A stretch of 61,640 nt of DNA. Origin: Rhodobium orientis. Lineage in GTDB: Bacteria > Pseudomonadota > Alphaproteobacteria > Rhizobiales > Rhodobiaceae. The stretch covers positions 1-61,640 of the forward strand of contig NZ_NPEV01000032.1 in assembly GCF_003258835.1 (NCBI RefSeq), written 5' to 3'. The position numbers were made by a program, and so were the translations under genes. The notes under the pieces are model-generated. The model was given only the letters and a program-made list of their open reading frames with translations. It was not told where the DNA came from and ran no database searches. Positions 35,755 through 44,573 of this stretch are shown one piece after another (position 1 is the stretch's first letter; each line of letters opens with the position of its first letter).

Positions 35755-36459
35755 ATGACTTCGATTGCCCGACCGTTGCCGGAAAGCCACGAGGGGGGTG
35801 CAGACCAGCACTCGGGAGCCGGGCGCCGAAAGCGCGGCCGTCCGAAGGCCATGCCGGACAACGTACAGCGCGGCATCATCATCGAACAGGCCCATGAGCT
35901 GTTCCTGGCCAATGGATACGGCGGCACCACCATGGACCAGATTGCCGGGGCCTGCCGGGTTTCCAAGCGCACGCTCTACCGGCTGTTTCCCGGCAAGCTC
36001 GACCTGTTCGCGGCGATCATCGACAAGCACCGTCAGCGCATGCTGCTGTTGCCGGGCGACTATGACGACATGCCTCTGGACCTTGCGCTGGAGACCATCT
36101 TCCGCGTCGAGATCGATCCGGATGACAACCGAAGGCGCCAGGCGCTGATCCGGCTCGTCATCATCGAGACCCGCCAATATCCGGAGCTGCACACCACGGC
36201 GCGCGAATACGGCGCGATCCGCGCAAGGCGGGAACTCGCGGACTGGCTCGACCGGCAATGCGCGTGCGGCCGCCTGGAGATCGACGATACCGAGGCGGCG
36301 GCACAGATGCTGCTGGACATGGTGTTCGGCGCGATGGCGGCAAAGGTGAGCGGCGCCGAACTGGACTGGCCCGGCGAAAATGACCGAGAGGGCTACATCC
36401 GGCGCTGCATCCAGGTGTTCCTGCACGGCGTGCAGACGCGGGAGAGCGTTCCCGCATAA
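35755..36459 (+). CDS. TetR/AcrR-family transcriptional repressor
   Basis: Helix-turn-helix at about 38-85: IIIEQAHELFLANGYGGTTMDQIAGACRVSKRTLYRLFPGKLDLFAAII. The C-terminal ligand-binding half is of the AcrR C-terminal-like type (DDNRRRQALIRLVIIETRQYPEL). The first 35 residues are basic (GRRKRGRPKAM). 234 aa. Divergent from the RND operon, so it most likely represses that operon and itself and is released by pump substrates. AGGA lies 8 bases before ATG. Converges with the MarR gene. Confidence 0.92.
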   Translation: MTSIARPLPESHEGGADQHSGAGRRKRGRPKAMPDNVQRGIIIEQAHELFLANGYGGTTMDQIAGACRVSKRTLYRLFPGKLDLFAAIIDKHRQRMLLLPGDYDDMPLDLALETIFRVEIDPDDNRRRQALIRLVIIETRQYPELHTTAREYGAIRARRELADWLDRQCACGRLEIDDTEAAAQMLLDMVFGAMAAKVSGAELDWPGENDREGYIRRCIQVFLHGVQTRESVPA

Positions 36460-36475
36460 CCGGGCTCCGGCGCGG

Positions 36476-37063
36476 TCAGCCGAGGTCGGTCCCTTCGCGG
36501 GCCACTGCCTCTACGAGCGGCGGGTCGACGAGATCGGCCACGGCCCGGAAGGCCGCCACGATGCGCTGCTGCTCGGCCTCGGGCAGGTCGGCAAATCCCG
36601 TCACGAAGCGCCGCCCGAAAAGCGCCGGCGCGCCCTTCAGGATGCGTTCGCCCTCCGCAGTCAGGCGGGTGCGGACGATGCGCCGGTCGGTGGCGCTGCG
36701 CCGCCGCGTGACGAGCCCGCGGGCCTCCAGCTTGTCGAGAATGGTGACGGTGGTCGCCGGGCTGAGATCGGCCTGGTGCGACAGCGCCGCCGTCGTCAAC
36801 TGGCCGAAATCGCGGACCGCCTGCAGGACGACGATCTGGGGGATCGTCAGGCCCGCCTCGCGGGCGACCTTTTTCGAGCGAATGTCATTGGCCCTGACGA
36901 TGCGGCGGATCGCCTTCATGACATGGGCCGCGTTGTCGATGGCCCCGACGTCTGGCGTTGCGTCTGGCGTTGCGGCGTCCGGCGCCGGATCGGGCACGGT
37001 GTCGTCCGCAAATCCGTCGTGTCTGGCGGCGTTGTCGCCGGCGGGGCCGAGCGGGTCGCTCAC
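36476..37063 (-). CDS. MarR-family transcriptional regulator
   Basis: Winged-helix core from about residue 45: VMKAIRRIVRANDIRSKKVAREAGLTIPQIVVLQAV, then LTTAALSHQADLSPATTVTILDKLEARGLVTRRRSATDRRIVRTRLT (recognition helix and wing). The N-terminal 44 residues are acidic, low complexity, with an ATPDATPDVG repeat from a short DNA duplication at 36950-36985. It faces away from the NAGGN operon across a 310-base gap that contains a clean AT-rich dyad, so it is the best local candidate for controlling osmolyte synthesis and itself. Confidence 0.9.
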   Translation of the reverse strand: MSDPLGPAGDNAARHDGFADDTVPDPAPDAATPDATPDVGAIDNAAHVMKAIRRIVRANDIRSKKVAREAGLTIPQIVVLQAVRDFGQLTTAALSHQADLSPATTVTILDKLEARGLVTRRRSATDRRIVRTRLTAEGERILKGAPALFGRRFVTGFADLPEAEQQRIVAAFRAVADLVDPPLVEAVAREGTDLG

Positions 37064-37116
37064 GTGTCAGGGTCTCCTGTCCGAGTGTGAGGCAATTCGT
37101 TACACCAGAAAATATT

Positions 37117-37129
37117 TGATTTCAAATCA
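37117..37129. promoter_or_regulatory. Candidate MarR operator
   Basis: TGATTTCAAATCA is a perfect 13-base dyad. On the minus strand a promoter TTGAAA, 17 bases, TAACGA can be drawn, with the dyad covering the -35. This fits autoregulation of the MarR gene 54 bases away; an effect on the NAGGN operon about 245 bases away is possible. Confidence 0.5.
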
Positions 37130-37373
37130 TTTGTATTCTAATGAATTTGCCGACTGGCGCGGGATATCCCGCGCCTTACGTTTACGGGGAGACATCTCGC
37201 CGGGAACGCCCGGGCGCCGATCGCGTTGTTGCCGGGGCGATGCCAGAGGCCATTGACGACCTTCGCCCAGGAACGGGCGGCGGACAGGAAAAACAGGGCG
37301 TCTCCAGCGGCTCCACGGGCCTTGGCAGATGCCCCTTCGTTTGATCGCAGACATTGGGAGAATTCAGTCCAGC
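37130..37373. other. Region upstream of the NAGGN operon
   Basis: Together with 37064-37129 this makes a 310-base divergent gap. The left part is AT-rich (TTGTATTCTAATGAATTTG); the right part is GC-rich with no gene. No clear plus-strand promoter found; TTGGGAGAATTC just before the asnO-like ATG provides the ribosome site. Confidence 0.35.
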
Positions 37374-39149
37374 ATGTGTGGAATTGCCGGAGAAATCCGC
37401 CTAGACGGCAGCTTTGCCGACGGTGAAGCCGTCGCCCGCATGACCGAAACGCTGGCCCCGCGGGGGCCCGACGGAACGGGCATCCTGGCGCGCGGGCCGG
37501 TCGCCTTCGGCCATCGCCGGCTGAAGATCATCGACCTTTCGGAAAAGGCGGCGCAGCCGATGACGGACCCGGAACTGGGTCTCACCATCGTCTTCAACGG
37601 CTGCATCTACAACTATCCGGAGCTGCGCGGCGAGCTGGTCGCAAAGGGCTACAAGTTCTTCTCCCACGGCGACACGGAGGTGATCCTGAAGGCGTTCCAT
37701 GCCTGGGGTCCCGACTGCGTCAAGCGCTTCCACGGCATGTTCGCCTTTGCCATCGCGGAACGCGACACCGGCACCGTGACGCTCGCCCGCGACCGCTTCG
37801 GCATCAAGCCGCTCTACTATTCGGAAACCGGTTCCCGGCTGCGCTTTGCCTCCAGCCTGCCGGCGCTGCTTGCCGGCGGCGACATCGACCGGACCATCGA
37901 TCCCGAAGCGCTGCACAACTACATGACCTTCCACGCCGTGGTGCCGCCGCCGCGCACGATCCTCAAAGGCGTGCGCAAGCTGCCGCCGGCGACCGTGCGC
38001 CAGATCACCGCCTCGGGCGAGATCACCGACACGCTCTACTGGCAGCCGCCCTACGAGCGCGATCCGGCGCTTTCCGGCCTGTCCCGCGAAGATTGGCGCG
38101 ACCGGGTGCTGGAAGCGCTCAGGGTCGCCGTGCGCCGGCGCATGGTGGCGGACGTTCCGGTCGGCGTGCTGTTGTCCGGCGGCGTCGATTCCAGCGTCAT
38201 CGTCGGGCTCCTTGCCGAGGAAGGCCAGAAGGACCTGATGACCTTTTCCATCGGCTTTGAGGAGGCGAACGGGGAAAAGGGCGACGAGTTCGTCTATTCC
38301 GACCTCATCGCCAAGACCTTCCAGACCGACCACCACAAGATCTTCGTGCCCTCGGCCGATCTCATCGGCTCGCTGCCGGACACGATCTCGGCGATGTCGG
38401 AGCCGATGGTCTCCTACGACAATATCGGCTTCTTCCTCCTCAGCCGCGAGGTCTCCAAACACATCAAGGTGGTGCAGTCCGGCCAGGGCGCGGACGAGGT
38501 GTTCGGCGGCTATCACTGGTATCCGCCACTCGCCAACACCAACGACGTCGTCGGCGACTACGCCAAGGTGTTCTTCGACCGCAGCCACGAGACGCTGAAG
38601 GGCCATCTCGCCCCGGACTGGATGCCGGACGCCGACATCAGCCGCGATCTCGTCGCCGAGCATCTCCTGATGGACGGCGCGGCAACCCCGGTCGACCGGG
38701 CGCTCCGGCTCGATTCCCAGGTCATGCTGGTCGACGACCCGGTGAAGCGGGTGGACAACATGACGATGGCCTGGGGCCTGGAGGCGCGGGTGCCGTTCCT
38801 CGACCACGAACTCGTGGAAATCGCCGCCGCCGTGCCGCCGGAACTGAAGCTGATGGAGAACGGCAAGGGGGTCCTGAAGGACGCCGCGCGCCAGGTCGTG
38901 CCGAGCGAGGTCATCGACCGCAAGAAGGGTTATTTCCCGGTGCCGCAGCTCAAATACATCGAGGGCCCCTATCTCGATCTGGTGCGCGACACGCTGACCA
39001 ATCAGGCGGCGCGCGACCGGGGCCTCTTCCGGAAGGACTATCTCGACCGGTTGTTCGACGACCCGACGGCCCATATCACGCCGCTGAGGGGCTCGGAACT
39101 CTGGCAGGTGGCGCTTCTGGAGATGTGGCTGCAGGCCCACGACATCTGA
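37374..39149 (+). CDS. asnO: N-acetylglutaminylglutamine amidotransferase (asparagine synthase family)
   Basis: 591 residues. MCGIAGE begins with Cys2, the glutaminase nucleophile of class II amidotransferases; RGPDGTG and FNGCIYNYPELR complete that domain. VPVGVLLSGGVDSSVIVGLLA is the ATP-pyrophosphatase loop of the synthase domain. With the next two genes it matches the NAGGN operon known from Sinorhizobium and Pseudomonas, in which this enzyme amidates the C-terminus of the dipeptide N-acetylglutaminylglutamine to give the osmoprotectant amide. Assignment over ordinary AsnB rests on that neighbourhood and on family resemblance. Confidence 0.93.
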   Translation: MCGIAGEIRLDGSFADGEAVARMTETLAPRGPDGTGILARGPVAFGHRRLKIIDLSEKAAQPMTDPELGLTIVFNGCIYNYPELRGELVAKGYKFFSHGDTEVILKAFHAWGPDCVKRFHGMFAFAIAERDTGTVTLARDRFGIKPLYYSETGSRLRFASSLPALLAGGDIDRTIDPEALHNYMTFHAVVPPPRTILKGVRKLPPATVRQITASGEITDTLYWQPPYERDPALSGLSREDWRDRVLEALRVAVRRRMVADVPVGVLLSGGVDSSVIVGLLAEEGQKDLMTFSIGFEEANGEKGDEFVYSDLIAKTFQTDHHKIFVPSADLIGSLPDTISAMSEPMVSYDNIGFFLLSREVSKHIKVVQSGQGADEVFGGYHWYPPLANTNDVVGDYAKVFFDRSHETLKGHLAPDWMPDADISRDLVAEHLLMDGAATPVDRALRLDSQVMLVDDPVKRVDNMTMAWGLEARVPFLDHELVEIAAAVPPELKLMENGKGVLKDAARQVVPSEVIDRKKGYFPVPQLKYIEGPYLDLVRDTLTNQAARDRGLFRKDYLDRLFDDPTAHITPLRGSELWQVALLEMWLQAHDI

Positions 39150-39190
39150 TCCCGATCATCCAGGACGCCCGATCACTCAGGAACAACGTC

Positions 39191-40948
39191 ATGGCCGAAA
39201 CGATGGACCATCCAGAGACCGGCAAAGCCGCCGCCGAACCGACGACGGCACCGAAGACGAATTACGCCCTCGATTGCGGCTGGGGGCGGCTCATCTTCGG
39301 GCAGACCTTCACCGATCCGGAGACGCTGATCTCGGTCCTCCAGAAGGAACTGCCGGAACGGCGCGACATCGCCTTCTACATCAAGGACCCGCACGTTCTG
39401 CTCGCAAACGCGCCGCAGGAGGTGTTCCTCGATCCCTCGCACAGCTTCCGGCTGGACCTGACGACCTACCGGCCCTCGGACCGGCAGCTGTCGGGCTTTT
39501 TCGTGCGCCGGCTGACGTCGAAGGCCGACGCCGATGCGATCAACCGGATCTTCGCCATGCGCGGCATGGTGCCGGTGCCGCTGGAGTTCTTCTGGGCCCA
39601 GCGCGATGCGCGGGCGATCTGCTATTTCGTCGCCGAGGACGAAGTTACCGGCGAGGTGCTCGGCACCGTCACCGGGGTCGACCATGCCCGTGCCTTCGGC
39701 GATCCGGAAAAGGGCTCGTCGCTGTGGTGCCTTGCGGTCGACCCGCAGGCGCGCCAGCCCGGCGTCGGCGAGGCGCTGGTGCGCCGCTTGGCGGAATATT
39801 CGGCCGAGCGGGGCGCGGCCTATCTGGACCTCTCGGTCATGCACGACAACAAGCAGGCCATCGCGCTCTATGAAAAGCTCGGCTTCGAGCGGGTGCCGCT
39901 GTTCACCGTCAAGCGCAAGAACCCGATCAACGAGACGCTGTTCACCGGTCCGGAGATCGACGAGGCGCTCAACCCCTATGCCAAGATCATCGTCGACGAG
40001 GCGCGCCGGCGCGGCATCCTCGTTGAGGTCACCGATGCCGCGGGCGGTTTCTTCCGCCTTTCCTATGGCGGCCAGACGGTGAAATGCCGCGAGAGCCTGT
40101 CGGAATTCACCACCGCGGTGGCGATGTCGATCTGCGACGACAAGGCCGTGACACGGCGCATGGTGGAGGCCGCCGGCGTGCGCGTTCCGGAGCAGATGTC
40201 GGCCGATGCGGGCGAGGAGGCGATCGCCGCCTTCCTCGGCAAGCACGGCCGGGTCGTCGTCAAGCCGGCGCGCGGCGAACAGGGCCGCGGCGTCTTCGTC
40301 GGGCTGGAGAACCTTGAGGACGTGCAGGCGGCCATCGAGGCGGCGCGCAAATTCGCCGATACGGTGCTGCTGGAAGAGTGCGTGGAGGGCCAGGACCTCC
40401 GGCTCGTCGTTATCAATTACCGGCTGGTTGCCGCGGCCATCCGCCGGCCGGCCTGCGTCGTCGGCGACGGGCGGCGGACGATCCGCCAGCTCATCGAGGC
40501 GCAAAGCCGGCGCCGCTCGGCTGCGACCGGCGGCGAATCGACCATTCCGCTCGATGCGGAGACCGAAAAGGTCGTCGCGGCGGCCGGCCATGACCTCGAC
40601 ACCGTGCTGGAGGAGGGGACCGAGCTGGAGGTCCGCAAGACGGCGAACCTGCACACCGGCGGCACCATCCACGACGTCACAGACGGCGTGCATCCCGCGC
40701 TCGTGGAAGCGGCCGTCAAGGTCGCCCGGGCGATCGAGATCCCGGTCGTCGGCGTCGACTTCATGGTGACGTCGCCACGCGGCCCGGACTATGCTTTCAT
40801 CGAGGCCAACGAACGGCCGGGCCTTGCCAATCACGAACCGCAGCCGACGGCGGAACGCTTCATCGACCTGTTGTTCCCGCTGTCGATGCCCTCGGCCATG
40901 CGCCAGGCGGTGCAGGAACTGGCACCGGCCAGGATGAACACGAGATAA
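39191..40948 (+). CDS. ngg: N-acetylglutaminylglutamine synthetase (GNAT + ATP-grasp)
   Basis: 585 residues. A GNAT acetyltransferase domain at about 110-260 (LWCLAVDPQARQPGVGEALVRRLAEY, acetyl-CoA loop) is followed by an ATP-grasp ligase from about 300 (DDKAVTRRMVEAAGVRVPE, VVKPARGEQGRGVFV, VVGVDFMV and FIEANERPGL) akin to cyanophycin synthetase. Acetylates glutamine and ligates a second glutamine, the step before amidation. Start ATG 39191 has CAGGAA before it. 41 bases after asnO and 32 before the M42 gene. Confidence 0.93.
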   Translation: MAETMDHPETGKAAAEPTTAPKTNYALDCGWGRLIFGQTFTDPETLISVLQKELPERRDIAFYIKDPHVLLANAPQEVFLDPSHSFRLDLTTYRPSDRQLSGFFVRRLTSKADADAINRIFAMRGMVPVPLEFFWAQRDARAICYFVAEDEVTGEVLGTVTGVDHARAFGDPEKGSSLWCLAVDPQARQPGVGEALVRRLAEYSAERGAAYLDLSVMHDNKQAIALYEKLGFERVPLFTVKRKNPINETLFTGPEIDEALNPYAKIIVDEARRRGILVEVTDAAGGFFRLSYGGQTVKCRESLSEFTTAVAMSICDDKAVTRRMVEAAGVRVPEQMSADAGEEAIAAFLGKHGRVVVKPARGEQGRGVFVGLENLEDVQAAIEAARKFADTVLLEECVEGQDLRLVVINYRLVAAAIRRPACVVGDGRRTIRQLIEAQSRRRSAATGGESTIPLDAETEKVVAAAGHDLDTVLEEGTELEVRKTANLHTGGTIHDVTDGVHPALVEAAVKVARAIEIPVVGVDFMVTSPRGPDYAFIEANERPGLANHEPQPTAERFIDLLFPLSMPSAMRQAVQELAPARMNTR

Positions 40949-40980
40949 CGACGACCAGACCGGGAGAGGACCCCCAGACG

Positions 40981-42186
40981 ATGACACGCCTTCGCATCGA
41001 CGTCGAATACCTGACCGACACGCTGAGGAAACTGCTCGAGACGCCGAGCCCGACCGGCTACACGGACTCCATCGTGCGCTGGGTGTCGGCGGAACTGGAA
41101 CGGCTCGGGCTCGATGTGGAGCTGACCCGCCGCGGCGCCATCCGCGCGATCCGGCCCGGCAAGGAGAAGCGCGGCGCCAGGGCCATCGTCTCCCATGTCG
41201 ACACGCTCGGCGCCCAGGTGAAGTTCCTGAAGGATAACGGCCGGCTGGCGCTGGTGCCGATCGGCAACTGGTCGGCACGGTTCGCCGAAGGGGCGCGGGC
41301 GACGGTGTTTACCGAAAAGGGCACCTATCGCGGCACCATCCTGCCGCTGAAGGCCTCCGGCCATACCTTCAACGAGGAAATCGACGCGCATCCGATCGGC
41401 TGGGAATATGTGGAGATGCGGGTCGATGCGCTCGCCCGCAGCACGCCGGACCTTGCCCGGCTCGGCATCGATGTCGGCGACATCATCGCCATCGATCCGC
41501 TGCCCGAGTTCCTCGACAACGGCTTCATCGTCTCGCGCCATCTCGACAACAAGGCGGGCGTCGCCGTGATGCTGGCGGCGCTGAAGGCGATGCAGCAGGA
41601 AAAGGTCAAGACCCCGGTCGACATCCACTGGCTGTTCACCATCGCCGAGGAAGTCGGCGTTGGCGCCTCCTCGGTGCTCAAGCACGAGGTCGCCTCGATG
41701 ATCACCGTCGACAACGGTACGACGGCGCCGGGGCAGAACTCCAACGAGTTTGGCGTCACCATCTCCATGGCCGACCAGACCGGACCGTTCGACTATCACC
41801 TGACCAAGAAGCTGGTCGACCTCTGCCGGTCGAACGAGATCCTGTTCCAGAAGGACGTGTTCCGCTACTACCGGTCCGATTCGGCAAGCGCGATCGAGGC
41901 GGGCGCGGATGTGCGCACCGCGCTGATCACCTTCGGCGTCGATGCCTCGCACGGCTATGAGCGGATCCACGTCCATGCCCTGCGCTCGCTGTCGGAACTG
42001 ATCACCGCCTATGCGGCGAGCACGGTGGCGATCAAGCGCGACTTCGAGGAGACCGGCAGCCCGAAGGGCTTCACCAAGCAGCCGGTCAGCAAGGCGCAGC
42101 AGACCCTGTCGCCGAATGTGCGCGCCAGCCAGCTCGACCTGGAAAAGAAGCGCCGGGCGGCGAAGGAGCCGGAGCCGGCGAAATAG
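40981..42186 (+). CDS. M42-family peptidase of the NAGGN operon
   Basis: 401 residues, similar to endoglucanase/aminopeptidase M42 metalloenzymes. IVSHVDTLGAQVKFL gives the first metal His/Asp, SRHLDNKAGVAVMLAAL the bridging Asp and FTIAEEVGVGAS the catalytic Glu pair. HGYERIHVHALRSLSELI gives the last His. Its constant place in NAGGN operons suggests turnover or trimming of the dipeptide, but the substrate is unproven. The C-terminal 50 residues (KRDFEETGSPKGFTKQPVSK to EPAK) are charged and likely disordered. Confidence 0.9.
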   Translation: MTRLRIDVEYLTDTLRKLLETPSPTGYTDSIVRWVSAELERLGLDVELTRRGAIRAIRPGKEKRGARAIVSHVDTLGAQVKFLKDNGRLALVPIGNWSARFAEGARATVFTEKGTYRGTILPLKASGHTFNEEIDAHPIGWEYVEMRVDALARSTPDLARLGIDVGDIIAIDPLPEFLDNGFIVSRHLDNKAGVAVMLAALKAMQQEKVKTPVDIHWLFTIAEEVGVGASSVLKHEVASMITVDNGTTAPGQNSNEFGVTISMADQTGPFDYHLTKKLVDLCRSNEILFQKDVFRYYRSDSASAIEAGADVRTALITFGVDASHGYERIHVHALRSLSELITAYAASTVAIKRDFEETGSPKGFTKQPVSKAQQTLSPNVRASQLDLEKKRRAAKEPEPAK

Positions 42187-42295
42187 GCAGCCGCGGGTCG
42201 AGCCGGCATTGCGACCATCGGTCCGAGGCGGCCGGCCTACATCCGCTGTGCGGTTGACAGGCGTCGCGCCGTCGGCGATGCGATGACCACCTTGC

Positions 42296-42324
42296 GGCGC
42301 CGGCCGATCCGGCCGCGCCTTTTT
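42296..42324 (+). terminator. Rho-independent terminator of the NAGGN operon
   Basis: GGCGCCGGCC pairs with GGCCGCGCC around GAT(C), followed by TTTTT (42320-42324). It lies 109 bases after the M42 stop and 20 before the next ATG. TTGACA at 42254-42259, upstream of the hairpin, may be a -35 for the next gene, in which case the hairpin would act as an attenuator. Confidence 0.65.
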
Positions 42325-42344
42325 CGTTGCGGCTCTGACGCACC

Positions 42345-43139
42345 ATGACCCTCATCGTCGTAACCGATCTCGACGGGACGCTCCTCGACCACGACAGCTA
42401 TCGCTGGGACGCGGCGCAGCCGGCCCTCGATGTGCTGAAGGACCGGGGCATTCCTCTCATCCTGTCGAGCAGCAAGACGGCCGCGGAGATCGCACCGCTG
42501 CGCGATGCCCTCGGCTTTTCGCACTGTCCGGCGATCGTTGAGAACGGCGCCGGCATCCTGGAAGGCGGCGATGCAGCCGGAGAGGATGGCGGCGAGACGC
42601 CCTATCGCCGGCTGCGGGCGGTGCTCGACGATCTGCCGGCGGCGTTGCGTGAGCCGTTTGCCGGCTTCGGCGACTGGACGGCGGCAGAGGTGGCCAAGCG
42701 CACCGGCATGGGTACCGAGAGCGCGGTCCGGGCGCAGGCGCGGCGGTTTTCCGAGCCGGGCCTGTGGTCCGGCGACGAGGCCGGTCTCGAGGCTTTCCTG
42801 GCGGCGCTCGCCAAACACGGCGTCTCGGCGCGGCGCGGCGGCCGCTTTCTGACGCTCTCCTTCGGCGCCGACAAGGCCGACCGCATGGCCGAGATCGCGC
42901 CGCGCTATGCTAACGGCGACACCGGTCCGACGGTGATCGCGCTCGGCGATGCGCCGAACGACATCTGCATGCTGGAAGCTGCCGACATCGGGATCGTCAT
43001 CGCCAATCCGGCCCACGATCCCCTGCCGCCGCTTGACGGCGAGGCGGCCGGGCGGATCCTCCGTTCGCGTCTTGCCGGGCCTTCGGGCTGGAACGAATCC
43101 CTTCTTTCGGTCATCAATGGTACGAATTTCGGGGTGTAA
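42345..43139 (+). CDS. HAD phosphatase, mannosyl-/glucosyl-3-phosphoglycerate phosphatase type
   Basis: 264-residue HAD subclass IIB enzyme. VVTDLDGTLLDHDSY has the nucleophile and acid aspartates (DxD). LILSSSKTAAEI is the SSKT motif of MPGP-type enzymes, and TVIALGDAPNDICMLEAADIGI the GDxxND metal motif. VENGAGILEGG is also typical. It should dephosphorylate hexosyl-3-phosphoglycerate to the hexosylglycerate solute. Paired with a hexosyl-phosphoglycerate synthase 48 bases downstream. Confidence 0.9.
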   Translation: MTLIVVTDLDGTLLDHDSYRWDAAQPALDVLKDRGIPLILSSSKTAAEIAPLRDALGFSHCPAIVENGAGILEGGDAAGEDGGETPYRRLRAVLDDLPAALREPFAGFGDWTAAEVAKRTGMGTESAVRAQARRFSEPGLWSGDEAGLEAFLAALAKHGVSARRGGRFLTLSFGADKADRMAEIAPRYANGDTGPTVIALGDAPNDICMLEAADIGIVIANPAHDPLPPLDGEAAGRILRSRLAGPSGWNESLLSVINGTNFGV

Positions 43140-43187
43140 GGATTTGCGGCAGCGGATGTTGCCTCCCCCCTTTGACGGAGAACGGCC

Positions 43188-44414
43188 TTGGGCGACTACC
43201 ATCAGAACGGCAATGTGGCGACGCTGCATCGCTTCGGCACCCTCGATCCGGCGGACCTGGAGCGCGAGCTGAACCACTATGCGCAGACGCGCAAGATCTC
43301 GCTGATCCTGCCCTCGCTCTATTCCGAGCTCGAGGCACAGGCGCTCTCCGACATCCTCGACGAACTTTCCACTGCCACCTTCGTCAACCAGATCATCATC
43401 GGCCTCGACCGCGCCGACGAGGACCAGTACCGCTATGCCAAGGAGTATTTCTCCCGGCTGCCCCAGGACCATGTGGTGCTGTGGAACGACGGGCCGCGGC
43501 TGAAGGCAATCGATTCCCGGCTCGGCGAAATGGATCTGGCGCCGAGCGAGCCCGGCAAGGGGCGCAATGTCTGGTACTGCATCGGCTATGCCCTGTCGGC
43601 CAAGAACTGCGACGTCATCGCCATCCACGACTGCGATATCGTCACCTATTCCAAGGAGATGCTGGCGCGGCTGGTCTATCCGGTGACCAATGCGCGGTTC
43701 CCCTACCAGTTCTGCAAGGGCTACTACCCGCGGATCGCCGACCGCAAGATGAACGGGCGGGTGACGCGCCTCCTGGTGACGCCGCTGCTCCTGGCCCTCA
43801 AGAAGGTCATCGGCCAGAACGCCTATGTCGATTATCTGAAGTCGTTCCGTTATCCGCTCGCCGGCGAATTCGCGATGCGTACGGCGATCCTGCCGGAAAT
43901 CCGCATCCCCTCCGACTGGGGCCTTGAGATCGGCGTGTTGTCGGAGGTCTACCGGAACCTTTCCGCCAACGCGGTCTGCCAGGTCGACATCGCCGACGCC
44001 TACGACCACAAGCACCAGCCACTGTCGGAGGACGACGCGACCCAGGGCCTGTCGCGGATGTCGACGGATATCTGCAAGGCGATCTACCGTAAGCTCGCCA
44101 TCGACGGCGTGATCTTCTCGCCGGAGATCTTCCGCACCCTGAAGGCGACCTACTACCGGATCGCGCTGGACCTCATCGAGGTCTACTACAATGACGGCCT
44201 GATCAACGGCCTCCATGTGGACCGCCACGTGGAGGAGCGCTCGGTGGAGCTGTTCGCCGCCAACATCGTGGAGGCCGGGCAGGTGTTCCTGCAGAACCCG
44301 ATGGAAGCCCCCTTCATCCCCAACTGGAGCCGGGTCCAGGCGGCCGACTCCGACCTCATGCGCGAGCTGTTCGACGCGGTGAAGGCGGATAACGAGGAAT
44401 TCGCGGCAGGGTAG
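43188..44414 (+). CDS. Glucosyl-3-phosphoglycerate synthase-like glycosyltransferase
   Basis: 408-residue GT-A fold enzyme resembling GpgS (GT81) of bacteria that make glucosylglycerate. ISLILPSLYSELEAQALSDILDEL starts the nucleotide-sugar domain and VNQIIIGLDRADEDQYRYA follows. DVIAIHDCDIVTYSKEMLARL holds the DxD-like metal motif. GEFAMRTAILPEIRIPSDWGLEIGVLSEVYRNL is the acceptor region. Predicted to join glucose from NDP-glucose to 3-phosphoglycerate; mannose is an alternative donor. Start is TTG at 43188 with GACGGAG 7 bases upstream; no ATG fits. Operon with the phosphatase, immediately after the NAGGN genes. Confidence 0.8.
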   Translation: MGDYHQNGNVATLHRFGTLDPADLERELNHYAQTRKISLILPSLYSELEAQALSDILDELSTATFVNQIIIGLDRADEDQYRYAKEYFSRLPQDHVVLWNDGPRLKAIDSRLGEMDLAPSEPGKGRNVWYCIGYALSAKNCDVIAIHDCDIVTYSKEMLARLVYPVTNARFPYQFCKGYYPRIADRKMNGRVTRLLVTPLLLALKKVIGQNAYVDYLKSFRYPLAGEFAMRTAILPEIRIPSDWGLEIGVLSEVYRNLSANAVCQVDIADAYDHKHQPLSEDDATQGLSRMSTDICKAIYRKLAIDGVIFSPEIFRTLKATYYRIALDLIEVYYNDGLINGLHVDRHVEERSVELFAANIVEAGQVFLQNPMEAPFIPNWSRVQAADSDLMRELFDAVKADNEEFAAG

Positions 44415-44461
44415 GCGCGGCGCGGTGGGTGCGCCATTGCCGGCGATCGGTGCAAGCTGCT

Positions 44462-44553
44462 CTGGATTGCTTCGCTGCGCTCGCAATGACGACATTTCCT
44501 CAATAATTTCAACGTCATTGCGAGGAGGCCGGAAGGCCGACGCGGCAATCCAG
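44462..44553 (-). repeat. Composite dispersed repeat, copy 2
   Basis: Inverted relative to 3565-3655 and about 80 of 91 bases alike by eye, including the spacer AATAATTTCAAC. It sits between two converging genes (GpgS-like and GH13), where its long inverted units could act as a bidirectional transcription stop. Confidence 0.8.
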
Positions 44554-44573
44554 ATACGGCCGTTCGCGCGAAA

